A program made the position numbers and the translations under genes. The notes beneath the pieces were generated by a model that ran no database searches, was not told the origin of the DNA, and saw only the letters and a program-made list of their open reading frames with translations. Shown piece after piece: positions 1-8,017 of a stretch of DNA of 64,000 bases. Origin of the DNA: JBBQYD01 sp942493075. GTDB taxonomy: Bacteria; Verrucomicrobiota; Verrucomicrobiia; Limisphaerales; UBA8199. The stretch covers positions 3,162,001-3,226,000 of the forward strand of contig OW818681.1 of the NCBI GenBank assembly GCA_942493075.1, written 5' to 3'. Numbering within the stretch: the stretch's first letter is position 1; every line of letters begins with the position of its first letter.

Positions 1-217
1 TCATAACTGTGCTGTCTGAATAGTGCTCCTTCAAGGGGAACTGCTTCCCCCGATAGGTGTGCCCTTCATTGCGGGCAGCATGAGGAAAAGGAGCACTGGT
101 GAAATTGGTGACGATGAGCGTACCGAACTCGGAGTATTTAGCGAGGTCCTCTTGTGCCAACGCCAAGCTGCAAAGCGCCACGAATAGAAAGCAAACGAAC
201 CGGTGCATATGTGCCAT
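1..217 (-). CDS. Exported protein, N-terminal part only (possible alpha/beta hydrolase)
   Basis: The frame opens at an ATG at 217 (a second in-frame ATG is at 208) and runs off the left edge, so only 72 residues are visible. They begin with a signal peptide (MHRFVCFLFVALCSLALA, then QEDLAKY). The mature start holds a run APFPHAARNEGHTYRGK followed by HYSDSTVM. That pattern reminds me of exported alpha/beta hydrolases of Verrucomicrobia, but no catalytic motif lies inside the window, so the function is a guess. No clear Shine-Dalgarno sequence precedes either ATG. The gene is divergent from the pseudopilin gene to its right. Confidence 0.6.
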   Translation of the reverse strand, partial: MAHMHRFVCFLFVALCSLALAQEDLAKYSEFGTLIVTNFTSAPFPHAARNEGHTYRGKQFPLKEHYSDSTVM

Positions 218-400
218 AATCGCAAACCCGCCGGTTGCGGAAAAGCAATTACGTCTCTGACCACCCACAGCGGATTCCCTAAACGAAGGCGCGTCAAGTG
301 ATGTATTCTACTGACAAAAGGGCACTTGATTCTGTCGAGTGATTAAGGCAACAATCGGGTCATGCCCCGCTGTATCAGAGCCTTGCCTGGCGTGAAGAGC

Positions 401-1162
401 ATGCCCCGGGCGTTTACCCTTATCGAGCTTCTTGTCGTGATCGCCATCATTGCCATTTTAGCCGCAATGCTGCTACCCGCTTTAAGCCGTGCAAAGGAGA
501 AGGGAAAACGCGCGCTCTGCCTGAACAACATGCGTCAGCTTGCCATCGGCGCGACCATGTACGCCAATGATTTCCAGGACCGCGTCCTTCAGGCCAGGTG
601 GAGTGCTGATACTTATGTTCAGAACTGCCTAAATCCACCAGAGGCGGATGCCGCCAAGACGGTCGGCTTAGTCGTCCAATCCAATATGAACTCCGTTTGG
701 ACGTGTGCCAACCGTCCGGGGTTGCCGCGCTATGAAGCTCAATTCCCACAATGGGTCATAGGCTTCCATTACTACGGCGGAGTGACCAACTGGAATAATC
801 CCGTCGGAAAATTCAAAAGCTATAGTCCGGTGAAAACATCGCTCGCCAAACCCCACTGGACCCTCGCAACTGATGCTGTCATGAAAGTCAATGATGTGTG
901 GGGTGGGCAAGTCGCGGGGCGCGAGTTTGTGTATGCAAACGTGCCTCAGCATCGCGCGCCGGGCAGCAAAGGCCCTGAGGGAGGGAATCAGGTCAATATC
1001 GATGGCTCAGCTCGTTGGCGTCGCTACAATACCATGCATTTCTTCCACAGTTGGGACGTTGGAACTCGCGAAGCACACTTCTACCAGGATCCGTCTGATT
1101 TCGACCAGAGCCTGCTCCGGGTGCTTGCCTCACTAAAGTCAGATAGTCCGCAGTACCGATAA
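401..1162 (+). CDS. Prepilin-type N-terminal cleavage/methylation domain protein
   Basis: A type II secretion/type IV pilus-like pseudopilin. The N-terminus is MPRAFTLIELLVVIAIIAIL: a short basic leader, the FTLIE box with the conserved Glu at position 5 after the cleavage point, and a hydrophobic helix. The middle contains the CLNNMRQLAIGATMYANDF segment usual in this PVC family, and the C-terminal part carries QVNIDGSARWRRY, equivalent to the late DG motif of such proteins. An upstream in-frame ATG at 362 would add 13 residues with no sense as a leader, so 401 is preferred; a GAAGAG stretch precedes it. Such proteins are very numerous in Verrucomicrobia and Planctomycetes and mostly of unknown individual role. 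Mature length is about 245 residues. Confidence 0.88.
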   Translation: MPRAFTLIELLVVIAIIAILAAMLLPALSRAKEKGKRALCLNNMRQLAIGATMYANDFQDRVLQARWSADTYVQNCLNPPEADAAKTVGLVVQSNMNSVWTCANRPGLPRYEAQFPQWVIGFHYYGGVTNWNNPVGKFKSYSPVKTSLAKPHWTLATDAVMKVNDVWGGQVAGREFVYANVPQHRAPGSKGPEGGNQVNIDGSARWRRYNTMHFFHSWDVGTREAHFYQDPSDFDQSLLRVLASLKSDSPQYR

Positions 1163-1213
1163 TGAGTAAGTCGCAGTCATCAACACCGGGCACAGCCGAG
1201 GTGACCATTTGAG

Positions 1214-1891
1214 TCAAACTGCTGTAAGCCCTGAATCGCTTTCAATAATCCCCTTGCTGATCGCGTGGCGAGTCAGTCCTGCGACATCGTGGATGCCGAG
1301 TTTATTCATGACTTGCTGTCGATGTTTTTCAACGGTCTTGATTGAAATGCATAGTTCCGAAGCGATTTGCTTGTTGGCCCGACCCTCTGCGATGAGTTGG
1401 AGAACCTCCGCCTCCCTGGTGGTAAGATAATCCTCACGGCGCCTGGCAGCATGGCCGCCACCAAGGACCTCACGGCATTGATCTCGAAGTCTTTTGGCCA
1501 CCACGGGACTAAAGTAGGCGTTACCTTTCTGAGCCTCCCGGATTGCTTTTAGAAGATCGACAGCGGCGGTTTGTTTAAGCAGGTAACCCGCAGCACCCGC
1601 TTCCGTGAGTTGTTGAACGTAAGTATCGTCACTGTAAGAGGACAAAATCAGAACCTTAGCGGAAGGGACTGAGCGGGTGATTTGGCGGGTTGCCTCCAAA
1701 CCGTTCAGGACTGGCATTGCTATATCCATCACCACGACATCCGGCAGAAGTTTTTTTGTCAACTCAACTGCCTGGCGGCCATTCTCAGCCTCACCGACAA
1801 TTATGATGTCGGGTTCCGAGCCGAGCAAAACGCGAAGTCCTTGTCTTACAACTGTATGATCATCAGCCAAAACAACTGTTATCGTATCCAT
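1214..1891 (-). CDS. NarL/FixJ-type response regulator
   Basis: A 225-residue two-component response regulator. Residues 1-120 form a receiver domain with the acidic pair D10/D11, the phosphoacceptor D56 in VVVMDIAMP, S84 and K106. Residues about 155-205 form a LuxR-type helix-turn-helix (LTTREAEVLQLIAEG, then KTVEKHRQQVMNKLGI). It should bind DNA as a dimer when phosphorylated by a histidine kinase. No kinase gene is adjacent, so it is an orphan here. A strong AGGAGG (complement of 1894-1899) sits only two bases before the ATG. It is divergent from the GH9 gene, and the about 150-bp gap could hold promoters for both; a link to GH9 control is inference only. Confidence 0.93.
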   Translation of the reverse strand: MDTITVVLADDHTVVRQGLRVLLGSEPDIIIVGEAENGRQAVELTKKLLPDVVVMDIAMPVLNGLEATRQITRSVPSAKVLILSSYSDDTYVQQLTEAGAAGYLLKQTAAVDLLKAIREAQKGNAYFSPVVAKRLRDQCREVLGGGHAARRREDYLTTREAEVLQLIAEGRANKQIASELCISIKTVEKHRQQVMNKLGIHDVAGLTRHAISKGIIESDSGLTAV

Positions 1892-2045
1892 AACCTCCTA
1901 ACGAAAAAACGTGCCTGAAAACGTGAACTGAACTTCACACTATACCGCTTCTGGCTTTATGCCACTGGCAACCCGAAGGAAATTTGACCGAGGCAGCTAT
2001 CAACCCAGTTGCAAAGTGATGGTGCGGCCACGATGTTCGCAACGC

Positions 2046-4655
2046 ATGCTGAGACGAATTAGGACAAGCTGGCTTTTAATGCTTCTGTGGCTTACCGGAT
2101 GCATTCAAGAGCCTGCGATCGCAGAACCTGATGGGGTGTTGCACTTCCCGAGACCTGGAGAATTCGAAGTGCGCTTGTTGAGCCCCACAGTTCTGGAGGT
2201 AGCCCTGGTGACCAGCAAAGACCAACGGGAAAGCAAACTTAAGGAATGGGATTTCGTGGGCAGTGGAGGGAAATTGAAGTTGCCGCCGGTAGGGGATTTC
2301 AAAGTCAATGTTGCGGGAAAGTCAGTAGAACTCCAGGCGCTGGGCTTTAAACGCCGGGTATTGTATGCGCCCTTCAAGACGCGAGACTTGCGCATTCTGA
2401 ATAGTTTGTACATCAGCCTTAAGGACCCAGTAAAGGGCAATGAGGTCGTTAAGGTGGAAAACCCGAACGGCAAGTGGTGGAACAGCAACACGAAGCTGGG
2501 GGTGACAAATGATCTGTTCAGATGGAGCCCGGTCATTCACGTGAACCAGACCGGCTATCCAGAGAACCAACCAAAGAAAGGTTTCATAGGATACTACATG
2601 GGATCTCTAGGGGAACTCCAGTTGCCTCGGGAAACATCGAGTTTCTCAGTTCAGAACGTAAACTCAGGGGAGGAGGTTTTCCGAGGCGCACTGAAGAGGC
2701 GGGTGGATACAGGCTTTCCGTTCATTTGTTACCAGCATGTGTATGAAGCCGACCTGAGTGAGATCAAGGCACCAGGGGAGTATCGAATTGTCGTTCCTGG
2801 ATTAGGCGCTTCCTACCCTTTCGTCATAAACGACTCGGTACTCGCGGCGTTCGCCCGCACCTACGCTTTGGGGTTGTATCATCAGCGATGTGGAACTGCA
2901 AACGAACTGCCTTATACGAGGTTCACTCACGGAGTCTGCCACAAGGCCCCCGCAGAAGTTCCAACGATGGACCCGCGCTATGAAGCGGCAAACGACTCGC
3001 TGGGCAAAGAGACTGAGAACTCCAAGGAAAACCCGCGGCACCAGGCGCCACGACTCAAGAATGTGTCCGCCTCATTGTATCCATTTCGATCGAAGGGGCC
3101 TGTGGATGTTTCAGGAGGGCACCATGATGCGGGTGATTACAGCAAATACACGATTAATAGCGCCAGTTTCATTCATCATCTCTTGTTTGCCGCGGATGCA
3201 TTTCCCGGCGCCGGTGAACTGGACAATCTTGGAATTCCAGAAAGTGGGGATGGCAAGAGCGACCTGTTACAGGAGGTGAAATGGGAAGCCGACTTTCTTG
3301 CACGCATGCAGGATGAGGATGGTGGTTTCTTCTTTCTGGTCTATCCAAGGGAACGAGAGTACGAGGACAACGTTCTACCGGATAGAGGTGATCCGCAGGT
3401 GGTGTTTCCGAAAACGACCTCCGCCACGGCTGCGGCTGTGGCGGCCTTAGCGCAATGCGCCTCCTCGCCCAGGTTTAAGCAGCAATTTCCCGATGCTGCG
3501 GCGATGTATCTGGAGAAAGCGAAACGAGGGTGGGAGTTTCTTGTGAAAGCGATCGAAGAGCATGGCCGGGATGGGGCTTACCAGAAAATCACTCACTATG
3601 GCGATGATCAGATGCACGATGACGAGTTGGCATGGGCCGCCTGTGAGATGTATCTGGCAACCCAGGACGAGAAGATCCATGCCAAGGTTCAGGAATGGCT
3701 TAGCCCCTCAGATCCCAATACACGGAAATGGGGATGGTGGCGTCTTTTCGACGCGTATGGAGCGGCGATCCGGTCCTATGCTTTCGGCGTGCGAACCGGC
3801 CGGGTTGAAGCCCGGCAACTGCGGCCACTCATCCTGGAGCAATGTGAGAGCGAGATTGCGGCTGCCGGCGAGGACCAGTTGAGGCGCTCAGAGCGAAGCG
3901 CCTACGGCACCAGCTTTCCTGAGGAGACCAAGAAGGCACGCACCGCAGGCTGGTACTTTTCAGGGGACGCCGCGTTCGATCTCGCTGTGGCGGCACAGTT
4001 GGACTATCCAGAGCGAAAGGACCCTCGAAGGCGATTTGTGTCGGCAATCATGGCGAACCTGAGTTATGAGCAAGGCTGCAATCCTGTCAACGTTGTCTAT
4101 CTGACAGGGCTAGGCTCAAAGAGGCAACGGGAGATCGTGCATCAGTTCGCTCAGAATGATGATAGAGTGTTGCCGCCCACAGGCATTCCGTTGGGCAACG
4201 TGCAGGGTGGTTTTGGATGGCTTTACACCTACAAGGAGGAACTGGATCAGTTGAGTTTTCCTTCAGATGGCGAGGGTGTGGCTCCCTACCCCATTTATGA
4301 CCGCTGGGGCGATGCCTTCAACCTAAGCCAGGAGTTTGTGATATTGAATCAGGCAAAGTCCCTCGGCTACCTGGCTTGGCTCATGGCTCAGACTCCTCTG
4401 AAGACTCAGTCATGGACAGGCTCCCAGGCCCGAATCCAAGGCACCCGGGCTGCCAGCAGCAAGGGATGGGTGTATGAACTGAAGTCAGAAGGAGTCAATT
4501 TGAAGGATGCAAAAGTAGTCTGGGAACGTCCCAGGTCGGAACCCTGGTTGGGGGGGCAAACCCTGCACGTGATAGAATCTGAGCCGGGGGCTTGGATTGA
4601 AGCCGAAGCGATGCTCCCTGATGGGAGGCGCCTCCATGCTCGTGGAAGCCAATGA
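2046..4655 (+). CDS. Glycoside hydrolase family 9 (endoglucanase-like) lipoprotein
   Basis: A large secreted glycosidase of about 869 residues. Starting at the ATG at 2046 gives MLRRIRTSWLLMLLWLTGC, a lipoprotein signal with the LTGC lipobox; the frame is open from 1959 but the extra 29 residues are not signal-like. An N-terminal immunoglobulin-like CelD module (SPVIHVNQTGYPENQPKKG) precedes the (alpha/alpha)6 barrel. GH9 signatures are GGHHDAGDYSKY, with the catalytic base Asp in DAGDY, QGCNPVNVVYLTGLG in the late part, and a C-terminal SQEFVILNQA carrying the likely acid Glu. Family members cleave beta-1,4-glucans such as cellulose or mixed-linkage glucans. The Cys anchor suggests the enzyme stays on the cell surface or periplasmic face. 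No partner genes for a polysaccharide locus lie next to it. Confidence 0.88.
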   Translation: MLRRIRTSWLLMLLWLTGCIQEPAIAEPDGVLHFPRPGEFEVRLLSPTVLEVALVTSKDQRESKLKEWDFVGSGGKLKLPPVGDFKVNVAGKSVELQALGFKRRVLYAPFKTRDLRILNSLYISLKDPVKGNEVVKVENPNGKWWNSNTKLGVTNDLFRWSPVIHVNQTGYPENQPKKGFIGYYMGSLGELQLPRETSSFSVQNVNSGEEVFRGALKRRVDTGFPFICYQHVYEADLSEIKAPGEYRIVVPGLGASYPFVINDSVLAAFARTYALGLYHQRCGTANELPYTRFTHGVCHKAPAEVPTMDPRYEAANDSLGKETENSKENPRHQAPRLKNVSASLYPFRSKGPVDVSGGHHDAGDYSKYTINSASFIHHLLFAADAFPGAGELDNLGIPESGDGKSDLLQEVKWEADFLARMQDEDGGFFFLVYPREREYEDNVLPDRGDPQVVFPKTTSATAAAVAALAQCASSPRFKQQFPDAAAMYLEKAKRGWEFLVKAIEEHGRDGAYQKITHYGDDQMHDDELAWAACEMYLATQDEKIHAKVQEWLSPSDPNTRKWGWWRLFDAYGAAIRSYAFGVRTGRVEARQLRPLILEQCESEIAAAGEDQLRRSERSAYGTSFPEETKKARTAGWYFSGDAAFDLAVAAQLDYPERKDPRRRFVSAIMANLSYEQGCNPVNVVYLTGLGSKRQREIVHQFAQNDDRVLPPTGIPLGNVQGGFGWLYTYKEELDQLSFPSDGEGVAPYPIYDRWGDAFNLSQEFVILNQAKSLGYLAWLMAQTPLKTQSWTGSQARIQGTRAASSKGWVYELKSEGVNLKDAKVVWERPRSEPWLGGQTLHVIESEPGAWIEAEAMLPDGRRLHARGSQ

Positions 4656-4665
4656 TCCTGCTGGA

Positions 4666-4682
4666 TGGGGGGCCAGCCCCCA
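4666..4682. repeat. GC-rich hairpin, copy A of a local pair
   Basis: TGGGGG and CCCCCA pair around a GCCAG loop, 10 bases after the GH9 stop codon. There is no T-run, so it is a weak terminator candidate. A similar hairpin with the same flanks (AT before, AGA after) lies at 4833-4850. Confidence 0.45.
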
Positions 4683-4832
4683 AGAATCGTAGGGTTCCCG
4701 TTTGACCTCTGTTGCGGTTTAGACCCACTTGGATACGTTGGGCTTCGGGCACTAATCTCTCGCTGGAAAAGATTACTTTGTAACATCTTGGAGAGAATCT
4801 GCCCTAAACCTGCGGGTGCCGTGGCCGGCCCA

Positions 4833-4850
4833 TGGGAGGGGCTGCTCCCA
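4833..4850. repeat. GC-rich hairpin, copy B of a local pair
   Basis: TGGGAG and CTCCCA pair around a GGGCTG loop, 20 bases before the glycosyltransferase start. It resembles the hairpin at 4666-4682 in stem sequence and flanks. The two bracket the 215-bp gap between the GH9 and glycosyltransferase genes, which holds no other feature I can support. Confidence 0.4.
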
Positions 4851-4870
4851 AGACCAGAATGAGGAAACGA

Positions 4871-6103
4871 ATGCCCGTGTGCCCGATCAACGCTCCGCGG
4901 ATACTGTTTGTGCACGAACATCTCGGGGCTTTCGGAGGCGCTGAAGTTAATATCATTCTGACCGCAGAGGAACTCAAGGCTCGTGGCTACCAGATCGGGC
5001 TCCTATACGAGCGTGGTACCGGAAAAGACGAATCCACCTGGGAGGCTCTTTTCTCTCCGATATATCCCATGGCGACAACCTCCCCGGAGGAGGCGCTCGC
5101 CGGTTACTCGCCTGACCTCATCTATTTGCACAATCCGGGGGACCTGCGCGTCCTGGAATCTTTGGTGCAAAGCGGCCGGCCGGTGGTACGCATGGTGCAC
5201 GATCACTCGATGTACTGCATGCGCGGCTACAAGTACAACTATTTCACGAGGCACATCTGCAACCATCCTGCTTCGTTTCGATGCGTCTTCCCCTGCCTCG
5301 CATCGATCGTCAGAAATCCCAAGGGCCCATTCCCACTGAAGCTTTCAAGTTTACGCGCTAAGAAACGGGAAATCGCTTTGAATCGGCTATGTAACAGCCT
5401 TGTGGTTTATTCGGAATACTCACGACAGGAGCTGGTTCGCAATGGTTTCGATCCAGCCCGTATTCACGTCCACGTGCCGATCCGTTGCGAGGGGGACTCC
5501 GCGCCATGGAGTCGTTTCGGCCCGGGGAATCTGGTGCTGTTCGCCGGGCAAATCATTCGGGGAAAAGGAGTGGACATGCTGCTCAGAGCCCTCTCTCAGG
5601 TACGTGTTCCCTTTCAAGCAGTGATTATGGGAGACGGGAACCATCGGGGTGCTTGTGAAAAGCTTTCCGTCCGGCTCGGGTTGAAGGACCGAGTGCGTTT
5701 CACAGGTTACCTTCCACCGGCTCAAAGCCGCGACCATTACCTGGGGGCGAGCGTCCTAGCCGTGAGCTCCCTCTGGCCCGAGCCATTTGGAATGGTAGGT
5801 CCCGAAGCCATGCGTTACGGGCTGCCGGTGGTAGCTTTTGACGCCGGAGGGATCAATGAATGGCTGACAAATGGGGAGAATGGCTACCTCGTGCGATGGG
5901 CAGAGACAGGCGAGTTTGCGGCGCGCATCGAACAACTGCTAATGAACAAGGACTTGGCAAGGGAATTAGGGCGGAACGGTCGAGACCGAGTAAACCGCGT
6001 GTACAGTTCACGCCACCAGGTCAATGTGCTGGAGGGATTGTTCAATAGCCTGCTCGCCAACAACTCAGAAACGAAGGAAATCTTCCCCGCTATCGGCCTA
6101 TGA
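4871..6103 (+). CDS. Glycosyltransferase family 4
   Basis: A GT-B fold glycosyltransferase of about 410 residues that should transfer a sugar from a nucleotide donor to a lipid-linked or glycan acceptor at the cytoplasmic face. The N-terminal half starts with ILFVHEHLGAFGGAEVNI, the usual glycine-rich acceptor loop. The C-terminal half has VLFAGQIIRGKGVDMLLRAL and the donor-site motif EPFGMVGPEAMRYGLPVVA with the EX7E pattern. The ATG at 4871 is preceded by GAGG at the right distance; the frame is open from 4832. The stop codon overlaps the next start (ATGA at 6100-6103), so this gene is translationally coupled to the sugar transferase and opens an exopolysaccharide-type operon. Confidence 0.9.
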   Translation: MPVCPINAPRILFVHEHLGAFGGAEVNIILTAEELKARGYQIGLLYERGTGKDESTWEALFSPIYPMATTSPEEALAGYSPDLIYLHNPGDLRVLESLVQSGRPVVRMVHDHSMYCMRGYKYNYFTRHICNHPASFRCVFPCLASIVRNPKGPFPLKLSSLRAKKREIALNRLCNSLVVYSEYSRQELVRNGFDPARIHVHVPIRCEGDSAPWSRFGPGNLVLFAGQIIRGKGVDMLLRALSQVRVPFQAVIMGDGNHRGACEKLSVRLGLKDRVRFTGYLPPAQSRDHYLGASVLAVSSLWPEPFGMVGPEAMRYGLPVVAFDAGGINEWLTNGENGYLVRWAETGEFAARIEQLLMNKDLARELGRNGRDRVNRVYSSRHQVNVLEGLFNSLLANNSETKEIFPAIGL

Positions 6104-6828
6104 TCAACGAAGCATTACCAAACCTCCTGATGCGGCACTACGCTATGGCAGAAACCGTCTGGGGTCGCTCCTGGCTTAATCTGCAAGTGAAACAGGAGTG
6201 CCTGCGAGCAGCGTGGGAAGATCAAGGAGCAGACACGTTAAAACGCTGCTTCGACATGACCTTCTCGCTGGTGGTGCTGCTGACCCTGAGCCCCATGCTG
6301 CTCATGATCATGCTGCTCATCAAGCTCGAAGATGGTGGGCCGGTGCTTTTTTCTCAAACGCGTGTCGGTGAGTTCGGACGTGAGTTCAAGATGTTCAAAT
6401 TCCGCTCCATGTGCATGAATGCGGAGAAGCGCTTGCAGGAGTTGTTGGCGCTCAATGAACATAAGGAAGGCGTCACCTTCAAGCTGAAAGACGATCCACG
6501 AATAACGAGGGTGGGACGCTGGTTGAGAAAGTTCTCATTGGATGAGCTGCCGCAGTTTTACAACGTGCTGATTGGAGATATGTCTCTGGTTGGACCCCGC
6601 CCGCCTGTTCCGCGTGAGGTGGAGCTTTATTCTCCAGCGCAACGCCGACGCCTTGCGATCAAACCGGGCATCACTTGCACCTGGCAAATCAGCGGGCGCA
6701 GCAATATCGACTTTTCTGGCCAGGTGAAACTCGACGTGATGTACATCGAGAACCGGAATTTATTAATGGATATGAAGATAATCGTGCAAACAGTGCCGGC
6801 AGTTTTGTCGGGAAGGGGCGCGTGCTGA
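6100..6828 (+). CDS. Undecaprenyl-phosphate sugar phosphotransferase (bacterial sugar transferase)
   Basis: A 242-residue initiating glycosyl-1-phosphate transferase, which loads the first sugar phosphate onto undecaprenyl phosphate. It has one hydrophobic re-entrant helix near residues 50-70 (SLVVLLTLSPMLLMIMLLIK), then the conserved core: LFSQTRVGEFGREFKMFKFRSM, KLKDDPRITRVGRWLRKFSLDELPQ (with Asp-Glu) and SLVGPRPPVPREVE. It lacks the four N-terminal membrane helices of long WcaJ-type proteins, so it belongs to the short class. It overlaps the preceding glycosyltransferase by 4 bases and the next start by one base (TGATG), so three genes are coupled. Confidence 0.93.
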   Translation: MINEALPNLLMRHYAMAETVWGRSWLNLQVKQECLRAAWEDQGADTLKRCFDMTFSLVVLLTLSPMLLMIMLLIKLEDGGPVLFSQTRVGEFGREFKMFKFRSMCMNAEKRLQELLALNEHKEGVTFKLKDDPRITRVGRWLRKFSLDELPQFYNVLIGDMSLVGPRPPVPREVELYSPAQRRRLAIKPGITCTWQISGRSNIDFSGQVKLDVMYIENRNLLMDMKIIVQTVPAVLSGRGAC

Positions 6829-7682
6829 TGAAGTATTTGTTGATTTGTCCAGGCTCGAGAGAACGGTTTCAATTGCCGGGTGATCCGGCGTTGCCGTTGG
6901 TGCCGATGCTTGGCCAAACCCTCGTTGAGTACTGGCTTTCTCACCTGGCTGCGACGAATACCCGTGAGGTTACCATTCTGGCAGATACAGCTATTGAAGA
7001 TATCCGCAAGATCGTTGGTGGTGGGGAAAGATGGGGAATAAAGGCTCTGGTGCAACCGGAGTCCCGAGAACTGACCGTAGCGCTGGCCAGCCTGAAATAT
7101 GGCGGACACGATCCCGCGGCAGACGATGCCGTCGTTCTGTTGAACCACTTTCCGGGTCACCCTGAAAAGCCGTTGTTCAACACGCACGAGGGTTTCTTCG
7201 CAGCCTTGCAGGCCTGGATTCCTTGCGCCAACACTCTGGATCGGGTTGGGGTGCGTGAGATCAGCCCTGGAGTGTGGACTGGGCACCACACCAGGATATC
7301 CCCCACAGCAGTCTTGCAGGCTCCTTGCTGGATAGGGCAGCACTGCCGTATTGAGGCTCACGCGGTAATCGCCGGGGGGTCCATCATTGAGAACGGCGCA
7401 GTCGTCGATCAGGCGGCCGAAATTCGCGCCAGCCACGTCGGACCCCGAACCTACGTTGGCAAGTTTGCCGATCTACATGAGTCTTTCGCCTGGGAGGATA
7501 CACTCTTAAACTGGAGATCCGGATCACTCGTAAGAGTTCCAGATCCGTTTATGTTGTGTGGCTTGCGTCGGCAGCGAAGTTCAAGCATAGGACTTCTAGG
7601 CAGGTTGAATGAGGCGTATGCCCGCAATAAGGTGGATGCGCAAATGCTTTGGAAGCATCTGCTCACCAACCGGGAAGGCTAA
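6828..7682 (+). CDS. NDP-sugar pyrophosphorylase-like protein (nucleotidyltransferase plus left-handed beta-helix)
   Basis: About 284 residues. The start is MKYLLICPGSRERF, with LPLVPMLGQTLVEYWLSHLA resembling the substrate loop of NTP-transferase domains. The second half shows hexapeptide-like turns (VWTGHHTRISPTAVLQ, PCWIGQHCRIEAHAVIAGG, GAVVDQAAEIRASHVG), a left-handed beta-helix as in GlmU or GDP-mannose pyrophosphorylases. The usual GxGTRLxPLT signature is absent at the N-terminus, so catalytic activity is doubtful; it may be a degenerate or regulatory member. GGAAGGGG at 6811-6818 is a good ribosome binding site for 6828. It lies third in the exopolysaccharide-type operon and abuts the STAS gene with no gap. 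Confidence 0.7.
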   Translation: MKYLLICPGSRERFQLPGDPALPLVPMLGQTLVEYWLSHLAATNTREVTILADTAIEDIRKIVGGGERWGIKALVQPESRELTVALASLKYGGHDPAADDAVVLLNHFPGHPEKPLFNTHEGFFAALQAWIPCANTLDRVGVREISPGVWTGHHTRISPTAVLQAPCWIGQHCRIEAHAVIAGGSIIENGAVVDQAAEIRASHVGPRTYVGKFADLHESFAWEDTLLNWRSGSLVRVPDPFMLCGLRRQRSSSIGLLGRLNEAYARNKVDAQMLWKHLLTNREG

Positions 7683-7997
7683 ATGGTTGTCAGGCATGAT
7701 GGCGGTACGATGTTCGTGAGCGGCTTGCGCCAGCTAGCTTCTCACGATTGCGGAGCCGTCCGCTCGGCCCTGTGGCCTGAGCTTGCCTCAGGGCCACAAA
7801 TCATAGAATTCGATTTGTCACAGACGGAATACATGGATTGTGGCGGGTTGGGTACGCTCATTGCATTACGCAACCTCGCTCGTGCACAGAATGGGAATGC
7901 AACCGTGCACCTGATTGATCCGGCCGCGCCCATCAGACGCCTCCTGCAAGTTACAAAACTCGAGGGGGAATTCTCCCCAGCCTGCACGGTATCCTAA
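7683..7997 (+). CDS. STAS-domain protein (anti-sigma-factor antagonist-like)
   Basis: A 104-residue single STAS domain of the SpoIIAA/RsbV type, a partner for an anti-sigma kinase. The central strand-helix turn reads EFDLSQTEYMDCGGLGTLIAL. In classic antagonists the phosphorylated serine follows the Asp (DSSG); here D52 is followed by C53 and G54, so neither serine is present and the usual phosphorylation switch cannot work on this residue. The start codon directly follows the stop of the sugar nucleotidyltransferase gene. The next gene, 20 bases downstream, encodes the kinase/phosphatase counterpart, so the pair forms a partner-switching module attached to the exopolysaccharide genes. Confidence 0.85.
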   Translation: MVVRHDGGTMFVSGLRQLASHDCGAVRSALWPELASGPQIIEFDLSQTEYMDCGGLGTLIALRNLARAQNGNATVHLIDPAAPIRRLLQVTKLEGEFSPACTVS

Positions 7998-8017
7998 CGC
8001 GCACAACCACTGCTTAC

